64,000 bases of DNA from Adiantum capillus-veneris (lineage: Eukaryota > Streptophyta > Polypodiopsida > Polypodiales > Pteridaceae), in contig CM043942.1 of the NCBI GenBank assembly GCA_014529385.2, positions 58,033,340 through 58,097,339 of the forward strand, given 5' to 3'. This document shows positions 56,499-64,000 of this stretch, in pieces. The position numbers and the translations under genes were made by a program. Position 1 is the first letter of the stretch. Every line of letters starts with the position of its first letter. The notes beneath the pieces were generated by a model that searched no databases, was not told the DNA's origin, and worked only from the letters and a program-made list of their open reading frames with translations.

Positions 56499-56629
56499 CC
56501 AAAATTATAAGGGGAGGTGCCAAGTTGAGCACAATCGCCACCATAACATGAAATGGGATCCCCTTTCAGCGTCATAAGGTCTCCTCTGTCTCGCTCTCTC
56601 TCTTATTTCTCCCCTCAAAGACCCTAAGA

Positions 56630-57130
56630 AATCACGTACACTTGCACCTTGAAGGCATCTGACATTACACAAGATACGGATATGGGCAAAACAACTCGCG
56701 ATGATATGGTTAGTCAAAGGTTATTGAAAGAAAACGGCGTGATTTGCATTGCCTTGGTCGACATGTTAGTCAGGGGGTTGATGAAAGAGAACGTTGTGCT
56801 TGGCTCACCTTGTTGGACATGTATGCCATATGTGGTGCACTCCATTAAGCACACAAAGTGCTTGAGGAGCTTCCTGTCTAAGATGCCAAAAAGAGAGAGA
56901 GAGAGAGAGAGGAGGGGGGGGGGGGGGGGGGGTCTGGGCTATTTTTTGTTGTAATGGTGATTGCATTGATTCCAAGATATGTCTAACAGCAGGGTCAGGA
57001 ATCACATACACTTGCACCTTGAAGGAATGTGGCATTACACAAGATGTTGATATGGGCAAAAGAATTTGAGATGATATTGTTATTCAAGGGTCATTGAAAG
57101 AAAATGTCGTGATTGGAACTACCTTGGTCG
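56630..57130 (+). pseudogene. Two tandem pentatricopeptide repeat relics
   Basis: Both begin with nearly the same bases, CACTTGCACCTTGAAGG (56639 and 57008). The second reads YTCTLKECGITQDVDMGKRI, then DDIVIQGSLKENVVIGTTLV. The first reads DITQDTDMGKTT, LLKENGVICIALVDML and, in another frame, LLDMYAICGALH and AHKVLEELPV. These are PLS-class PPR signatures with stops and frameshifts. A (GA)n and G-run tract (56892-56932) sits between them. They are related to the relic at 16080-16575. Confidence 0.78.
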
Positions 57131-57139
57131 CAAGGGTGT

Positions 57140-59500
57140 CTCTCAGATGTATTCACATAGCACCGTCGGAGGCAGTGCCATTTTACTATCATATATAATA
57201 GGAGAACTAGTAGGGTGTACCCGGCTGGAGAAAATCAAGAAAAAAATGAAATCGAGGAAGATGCGTTCGAGGAGGATGCGTTTAGAGGGGAGGTGAAGCT
57301 GTGTGGGCGAAGCACTAATGACGGTGCGCGATAGCTGATGCAAGGCATCAGTGAGGCGACAGGCAGCGGACGACAAAGGAACGGGCATGAGGGGTCACAC
57401 ACATGGGAGTTGACGGTCGCTTAACATTTTTCTTATTTAAAGGTTCCACCATTTTGGCAGCATCGCCGAGGTGTTGGGTTGGCTACAGCAAGTTTCTATA
57501 ATGCATTAGTGGAATCTTTGTGAGTTCGAACTTCGAGTATGACCTTTTGAAGTGTTGACGAGCCTTAGCAAAAGGAAAATGTTAAAAAGGACTAGCATAA
57601 GGGGAAGAATCTTCCCAGTAAATGAATATAATACACAACGAGCTAGTAGGTCGCACCCATCTTGTTTAATGGTACAAAACATCATTTTTTGGGGTTCATT
57701 ATTACCAAGAATCTTAAGGTATAAGTTGTGGGAAACAAAAGTAAAATCCAAGAGTTGATGGTAGACATCAAGGAGTGAGTAAGTGCACACGAGGACGCTA
57801 GGCAAGGTGGAAACATAGGTTGCAGGAGGGATGGCGGGGGCAGAGTTACTAGGGTAAAGGAGCCAATAAAAAGACATGACCAATACAAGTAAGCCTATAA
57901 CTTGAAACTAATATAATGTTGAGATAATACAAATAGAGGATGGAAATGGATAGATGTGTGAGTAGATCTTCATGAGTGCTACAATTTGATACCCATTTCA
58001 ATGAAAATCGTTGAGGAAAAATGTAAAATTGAAGCATTACAATTGAATTTCCCTAAATTGGCCCCTGCTTTTTAATTGTACCTAAACTGGCTCCTTTACC
58101 CTATGTGCCATGCAATGTAAGTAAAGCATGGAGAGGTAGGCACTTCTAGATGGTAGAACAACACGACTACAAGAGCAAGGATAAAGAGAGATTTTTTGGA
58201 CAACATAAGGAGTCCTTAGTGAAGGGTGGATTTTTGGGTGCAAATCTGGACCATTGGAAAAGCTTGTTGATTAATGCCACATGACAAGCTAATGAGAAAT
58301 TTAAATTATTTTTTTAGGCCCTTGTGAGAGGGTGTTGACATTTTTGTAACACTATCTTTAAAGAAGGGCATTGAGTTTTGTGTCAAACATTATTTTTTGT
58401 GCCTTTGGAATATATTGTAATGTAAATAGTTCATTGTTACAATTTTTTTCAAAAAAACATAATATTGTTTGTGACACTACATGTTTAACAATAATAGTCA
58501 CTTTCTACTTTTCTCAAAGAAGATTTTTATTAGGAAATTCTTGTCAATAGCCTTATGTAGGCCATAGTGAATTTTCACCATGTTTCCTTGATGTTGGGGG
58601 GGTCGCACTAACTCCAACGAGGTCCAAGCAGTGGATAGGCTTGGCACGAATGGACTTGTCTAAGAGTACAATGTCAATTCTGACATATCTGTGGGGACTT
58701 TATGCCAAGCAATGCCCACGAGCTATGTTGGATGGAATCTAGGGAGAACATGTCTGTAGCCTACCATGGCAAGTATATTTGTAAGTGTAGCCACCATTGA
58801 AATTGCTACATGTGTACCTCAAGCCATGGTTAGTGTCACGTATTCTCGAGGTATGCATTCAAGAGTTACTATTAGAAATCCTTAATTGTACAATTATAGA
58901 ACACGCTTTACATATTCAATTTATATAATTTCTTTTGAAGTTCGTTAAAAGACACCCCTCCATAGATAAAAGTGTGAAAATTTTGAGAATAAAAAAGTTT
59001 CATGTGTTGAACCCATGTGATAAGTACCTTTGGGCTACAACTTGATAAAGAAAGAAAACACTCCAATCCAGGCCCCACACACAACATATAAACAGCATAA
59101 CACTCCAATCCAAGAGCCACACTCCAATCTAGGAGCAAAAAAAATGCTCTAATCTAAGAGAAAAATCCTAAAAAATGTATGCTTCTCTTTAATCCAACAG
59201 CACCTTCGTCTTCTTCAATGCTTCATGGTCTTTGCCTTCGTATCCACCCCTTGAACAAGTGCTTCTTTCCTCTTTTATTGTGCAATCAAGTTTTATTCCA
59301 TGCGTCATAATGACATACAACAACAAGCTAAAAGATCCTATGAAAAAACTTATGCAAAAAACTAATGCCTCCTCTTCCATCTTGGTCATACTCTGAGAGC
59401 CCAAGCATGCAGTGTCTCTCATACACATTGTCACAAAGTTCTCACATGGAGAGGTCTTAGAAACTTGGAGACTCTCCAATGCCAATGTCTCTCCCCTTAC
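57140..59500. other. No recognisable gene
   Basis: AT-rich, short ORFs only, no motif recognised. A 98-codon minus-strand ORF (59189-59485) has one hydrophobic stretch and no family I can name. Confidence 0.45.
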
Positions 59501-59504
59501 AAAA

Positions 59505-59615
59505 GCACAATTACAATGTCATCCATGTAGACGAATATAATTACATACATTGCAAATGGTGCTTTGGTTGCAAGAATTTTATCTTTGAATTACAAGGGTG
59601 AAAAGAATTTTCTTT
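59505..59615 (-). pseudogene. Copia reverse transcriptase scrap
   Basis: The minus strand reads KILATKAPFAMYVIIFVYMD followed by DIVIVLL and a stop. The YMDD box with its hydrophobic flanks is the RT catalytic motif, in Copia-like context. Nothing else of an element is recognisable nearby. Confidence 0.55.
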
Positions 59616-60677
59616 GAATCTTGAGAGAGAAGATTGTTGAACTTTGTGAAAATCCTCTTCACCGGGGTAAAGCCCCTCTTCACAATAGTCTTTGAAATTT
59701 TGGAATTTCTACTTGAAGAAGCTTTCTTGAAGCTTGATGGTTTGGCTTTGAATGGTTTTGATGAATCTTGAATGTTGCTCTACTGTTGCTTGGTGGGAGA
59801 AGGCCCGTAAGAGGGAAAAGACCCTTAGCGCTTTGGAGCACTTTACTGCATGTGGGACACCACCCCTTATTTGGGGTGCCTTGGTAGCTGGGGTCGTGAG
59901 ATAGCGCCCTTATGTGGGCGGGCCTTGGAAAAGCTTATAGTGTGCGGGAATCGCCGCCTCAAGAGGCGAGAAACGAGGAGAAAAAAAGAAGTGCATGGCA
60001 GCCTCACATCCGGTTGACCTCCAAGAGGCGCCTCTACTATGCGAGAGTCCACCTTACAGACCCGCCTCAAGCTTTGAGCACGATTTGAATGTTGCTTTGT
60101 GTCCGTCCGCTCTCCCCAGGCGAAGGGTATCGTCCAGGCTTCTACAAAATATGTCCTTCAACTCGGCTCTGCAAGGAGATGCACCCATACAAACTCACAT
60201 ACACACCTAAATATAGCATGGGCAATGGGTTGAGGGAGCTCCCGATGTCCAATTGTAGTGTTGGAGGGCTCTATGAGGAGAGTATAAGACATTAGACTTC
60301 AAGATCTTGGACATGCAATTTGATATAAGATGAGCAAATAAATTGTATATGTAGAAACATAGACAGATCAGGAGTATGCTTATAAATGACGCGCACTGAT
60401 ATGTCTGGATGCGAACTTTGATGGATAACACAGAGAACTGAACTGCTACAACATTGTGAGTGTGGCCATTGAGCTTCTTTCTTTATTTATAATCATCTCA
60501 TTGGTGCTCCCTCCGAAAAACTTTGCTGCTTACTGAAAAATCACAATCACAAACCGGTCAGAAAAACGCACTCAAACTGGAAACATTTGGGAATTGACAA
60601 AAAAGAGATTGCAAGCATCTAATCGAAAAGTTCTGCATAGGATAACAGAAACAAATGTAAAATTCCTGCTATCCCCA
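59616..60677. other. No recognisable gene
   Basis: Short ORFs on both strands without motifs. This would include the 3' flank of the PPR gene that follows on the minus strand. Confidence 0.45.
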
Positions 60678-62963
60678 CTAATGACAACTTTGAGCACAGA
60701 GATTAGACATGACAACCAGCCCTGTGGGATACTCTTCATCAGCCTCAACAATCTTGTTAAGGCATAATCTGCCAAGTTCAACATTGCCATGTGCATTACA
60801 ATGCCCAAGAAGAGAGGACCACCCAATGCTGTTGGATTGGATGGGTACCTTCTCAAGGATGTGCAGGGATTCATGCAAGAGCCCCGCACGACCAAGATGG
60901 TCAATCAAAGAGTTGCAATGTTCTACCCCTAGGAGGTTACCATACCCTGCACTCAGCGTATGCACATAATCATGACCCTCCTTCACACTGCCAAGGTGCC
61001 CACCAGCTGAAAGGATGCATGCAAGCGAAATTCCATCCGGCTTTACTCCTTCATGCTGCATATTCCTGAATATCTTCAAAACCAACTTGTACTCACCCTG
61101 CTGGACATAACCTGACATCAACGCGCTCCATGTCACAACATTGCGCATACGTGACATATCGAACACTTTCTGACTATCAGCCATGCTTCCCCATCTGCCA
61201 TACATATCAATAACTGCATTAACAATGGAGATTCTCGACTCCAAGCCTTTATCTATAAGATATGCATGAACTATTCTTCCCTCTGTGAGAGCTGCAACAA
61301 CAGGGCATACCTTCAATATGCAAATGAATGTGATCCTATCTGGCTCAAGACCTGCCTGATGCAAATCAGCAAAAATTTCTAAAGCTTGCTGGCCCTGACC
61401 ATGCTCGACATACCCAGCAAGCATCGTATTCCATGCACCCATGTCATGCTGGGAATGCCTATCAAAAACTTTGTGCGCATCCCTAAGGCTATTGCATTTA
61501 ATGTACATATCAATAAGAGCATTACTCGTTTGCACGTCCATGCGAAAGCCATTAGCAAGAATACAGGAATGCAGCACCTTACCATGCATCAATGCTGACA
61601 AGCCTGCAAATGCATTCAAAACACACACAAAAGTGAATCCTGTTGCCAAGATACCTTCAAGTTGCATCTGTCCAAAAATTTGCAACGCCTCCCATTGGCA
61701 ATTGTTTTGAACCATCCCCTTCATCATCACATTCCATGCCACTGCATCCTGCTTTGGCAAGACAAGAAATACTTTATATGCATCTTCTAAAGCTCCACAC
61801 TCGCAGTACATGTCCAACAGTGTGTTGCCGACTGATGTATCCAAACCAATGCCTACTTCCAGCACGTGCATGTGAATCAATTTGCCTTCAAGCAATGCGC
61901 CTGCACTCACACACGCTTGGAAAGAAGAAACAAAAGAAATTCTGTCAGGGTTGGCACCTTCCCTTAGCAAATCGACCCAACAGCCAAGAGCTTTGATGCC
62001 ATGCCCCTGCTGAACCAAGCCTGATACCACAACATTCCAAGTCACCAGGTTCCGCTTTGCACATGTTTGGTAAATAGAAAGCCCATCAATTGAGCTACCA
62101 CACCTCAAGTACAAATCAATGAGGGTGTTAGAAACACCACAATCGGACTCATAGCCAGCCTCAATCACAAAACAATGAATCAGCATACCTTGATAGAGGT
62201 TTGCCGAGTTTGAACAAGCTTTTAATATGCATGCCATAGTAACTTTTGTTGCTGAAAGCCCACTCATGTACATCTGTTGAAAATAACTAAGGGCCTTGTT
62301 CTCAAATCCACGCTGTACAAGCCCTGCAATTAGTGCATTCCATGTCACCACATCGATCTTTGATGACCTTTCAAAAATGCATTGTGCATCCTCAAGACAA
62401 CTACATTTCGCATACATACTGATCAAAGCATTGCAAACATACGAATCATACGCATAATTACTTTCAAGAACATGAGAATGAACAACTTTACCACATAGAA
62501 TGTTCCCTAAAGTTGCAATTGCTTTAAGAACTGCAAGGTACACATGACCATCTGCATCCAAGCCGGATTGTTGCATGTCAGAATACAACGAGAGAGCTCT
62601 TTCATCGTGCCCGAGTTTGGAATTGGCAGCAATGATCGCACTCCACGAAAAGACATTGGGCTTGTGTATCTTGTCAAAAACCTGACTTGCTTCTGCCAAT
62701 CTTCCAGTTGCAGCATACAATCGGATGAGGTAGGTCCCAAGCATGGTGTCAGCATCGAGCCCATTGCTTGAGATGAGCACCTGGATCACAGCCCCTCCCT
62801 CTACATCCCCTTTGTCAATGCAACACTGCAGGAGGCGAGCGTATAGAGAGGATGCTTGGCAACATGCGTTAACACAGAGGGAGCCCACATAATCAAGGGC
62901 GTGATGAAGTTGCCCCTGCTCACACAATCTCTTCAACGCTTGGAGAGATGCTTGGCTCTGCAT
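60678..62963 (-). CDS. PLS-class pentatricopeptide repeat protein
   Basis: A single-exon ORF of 761 codons, MQSQASLQALKRL to a TAG after MSNLCAQSCH. The Trp of successive motifs (VFSWSAI, VVTWNAL and so on) recurs every 101 residues (107, 208 and onward), as expected for P-L-S triplets of 35, 31 and 35 residues. The same period runs from about residue 40 to 690. The C-terminus, GWSSLLGHCNAHGNVELGRL to VVMSNL, matches the start of the E1 motif and then stops. No E2, E+ or DYW segment follows. Known PLS proteins bind single-stranded RNA in chloroplasts or mitochondria and often specify C-to-U editing sites. I see no clear transit peptide, although residues 1-35 lack PPR motifs. It is probably a real gene, and may need a DYW partner supplied separately. 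Confidence 0.88.
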   Translation of the reverse strand: MQSQASLQALKRLCEQGQLHHALDYVGSLCVNACCQASSLYARLLQCCIDKGDVEGGAVIQVLISSNGLDADTMLGTYLIRLYAATGRLAEASQVFDKIHKPNVFSWSAIIAANSKLGHDERALSLYSDMQQSGLDADGHVYLAVLKAIATLGNILCGKVVHSHVLESNYAYDSYVCNALISMYAKCSCLEDAQCIFERSSKIDVVTWNALIAGLVQRGFENKALSYFQQMYMSGLSATKVTMACILKACSNSANLYQGMLIHCFVIEAGYESDCGVSNTLIDLYLRCGSSIDGLSIYQTCAKRNLVTWNVVVSGLVQQGHGIKALGCWVDLLREGANPDRISFVSSFQACVSAGALLEGKLIHMHVLEVGIGLDTSVGNTLLDMYCECGALEDAYKVFLVLPKQDAVAWNVMMKGMVQNNCQWEALQIFGQMQLEGILATGFTFVCVLNAFAGLSALMHGKVLHSCILANGFRMDVQTSNALIDMYIKCNSLRDAHKVFDRHSQHDMGAWNTMLAGYVEHGQGQQALEIFADLHQAGLEPDRITFICILKVCPVVAALTEGRIVHAYLIDKGLESRISIVNAVIDMYGRWGSMADSQKVFDMSRMRNVVTWSALMSGYVQQGEYKLVLKIFRNMQHEGVKPDGISLACILSAGGHLGSVKEGHDYVHTLSAGYGNLLGVEHCNSLIDHLGRAGLLHESLHILEKVPIQSNSIGWSSLLGHCNAHGNVELGRLCLNKIVEADEEYPTGLVVMSNLCAQSCH

Positions 62964-63051
62964 AAATTGAAGCTAACCATGGTCCAAGTACGGCATCGTA
63001 AGCACCTTCATGCCCCTCGAACAGAAACACATAGCTGACTGTTCCTTTTTT

Positions 63052-63082
<31 letters not shown>

Positions 63083-64000
63083 GGGGGAGAGAGAGAAGAG
63101 AAAAGGAAATTGTGCCTACACCAACGCGAAGTAAAAACTGTTACATAAGAGAAACAAGTGATAAAATCACGATGATGAGAGACATCTAAGTAAAAACAAT
63201 TGACAGTTTCTTCATAGTCCTTAAAGCCTTTAACTTTCAAAATAACCATTTCAATCATCTCCTCAAAACTAACTTTAAAGGGTGGTTGCAAGTATCATTG
63301 ATTTAGGCCCATAGAGTGGCTCCAAATCCACTAATTACAAATCCGAGTATGTGGCAACGATTCTTAAAAAAGAAAAAGAATTGACAAGCAGAATTTAGTG
63401 TGGATTCGTTTTGTGCATTGCAAAGAATAGGTGTTGCAGGTCAAGCTAGTGTAGGGCAAGGCAACCACGGCCACATTTGTAAGGGAAAAAGCAAGCGACA
63501 GCTAGCTTGCACTACTGATGTTTGCATTGTAGGCTGCGTAAGGGTTTTTTTTAATTAAAAGCCTCTAACTGCATGTGACAATCGTCTATCGACGAACTGG
63601 CTAGCATGGTCAGCGCGTTGCACATCTGTGAGGAGACGAGACCGATTTCGTTTCTTTTCTACATTGACAACTTGAAATTTTACACATACCGAAGATAATT
63701 GAATTAGAGATGTGGTGGAATCTGTGACGATTCTAGTGATTAAATGTGAGAACCTTTCAGTAGGAGATACTCGACTAAAAGAAGCAATATTCACTACTCA
63801 AGCCAAACGTAAGTAGGGATACTTTCAAGACTCCTGCAATTTTTCATATGAAGCTCCTCCTAAGTTGTGAGGTAGCATACACTCCCCTCAATATGCTCGA
63901 GCTTGTCACAACTTTCGATGTTACATGAAATATCAAAAGTTGTATCCAATATCCCTCTTCAAAGATTGTAGTCAATGGGTCTAGCATGAATTGGTTTATG
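62964..64000. other. PPR gene upstream flank; no further gene
   Basis: A T16-G27 homopolymer junction (about 63045-63087) lies roughly 80-125 bp upstream of the PPR start codon, on the plus strand. The remaining DNA to the end of the window has only short ORFs without motifs. Confidence 0.6.

Noticed and set aside
56649-56954. 101-codon ORF as a gene
   Set aside because: It is a frame through a PPR relic that ends in (GA)n and poly-G.
62920-63291. 123-codon minus-strand ORF upstream of the PPR gene
   Set aside because: It runs through the T16-G27 homopolymer junction (Pro and Lys runs) and overlaps the PPR start in another frame; no motif.
1-64000. CRISPR array, bacterial operons, riboswitches or phage genes
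   Set aside because: No evenly spaced direct repeats with unique spacers, no bacterial-type gene packing, and clear plant retrotransposon content. The short regular repeats are microsatellites.

Overview
This is repeat-rich nuclear DNA from a land plant. The evidence is plant-type Ty1/Copia and Ty3/Gypsy LTR retrotransposons with tRNA-derived primer sites, an intronless PLS-class pentatricopeptide repeat (PPR) gene, a plant-type universal stress protein fragment and long GA/CA/CT microsatellites. The wording of the PPR relics and the lack of any seed-plant gene context make a seed-free vascular plant such as a fern my best guess. That guess is an inference and was not tested by search.

Layout: 1-612 microsatellites. 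613-5836 Cop-1, a Copia element with 316-bp LTRs and TSD TCCCC; its gag-pol is broken. 6848-15633 NA-1, the longest copy (8.8 kb) of a retrotransposon family that has gag and protease but no reverse transcriptase or integrase. 16080-16575 PPR relic. 17732-23063 NA-2, a second copy of that family on the minus strand with nearly identical LTRs and one intact 507-codon ORF. 24004-42527 Cop-2 outer, an old Copia element that has been invaded three times: by a sister copy (Cop-2 inner, 24793-29906), by a small hAT-like MITE (31956-32172), and by NA-3 (33324-40817), the third copy of the RT-less family. 43255-43643 a Mutator-like MITE. 43997-56498 Gyp-1, a chromovirus with a C-terminal chromodomain; about 4.5 kb of extra DNA lies between the recognisable start of its 5' LTR and its primer site, and this DNA holds a universal stress protein fragment and a second hAT-like MITE. 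56630-57130 PPR relics. About 59505-59615 a Copia RT scrap. 60678-62963 (minus strand) the only convincing complete host gene, a PPR protein.

The most interesting system is the NA family (NA-1, NA-2, NA-3). All three copies have intact LTR ends, perfect 5-bp target duplications, a tRNA-Asp-like primer site, a polypurine tract and a shared leader hairpin. They also share a protein with repeated W-[V/I]-P-K motifs. None encodes RT, RNase H or integrase, so mobility must depend on another element. NA-2 differs between its LTRs at about four positions, so the family moved recently. NA-2 has lost gag altogether and carries a different, canonical DTGA retropepsin.

The nesting around 24-42.5 kb is supported quantitatively. 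Removing the three insertions, their target duplications and one 559-bp tandem duplication leaves 5,122 bp, against 5,114 bp for the inner sister element.
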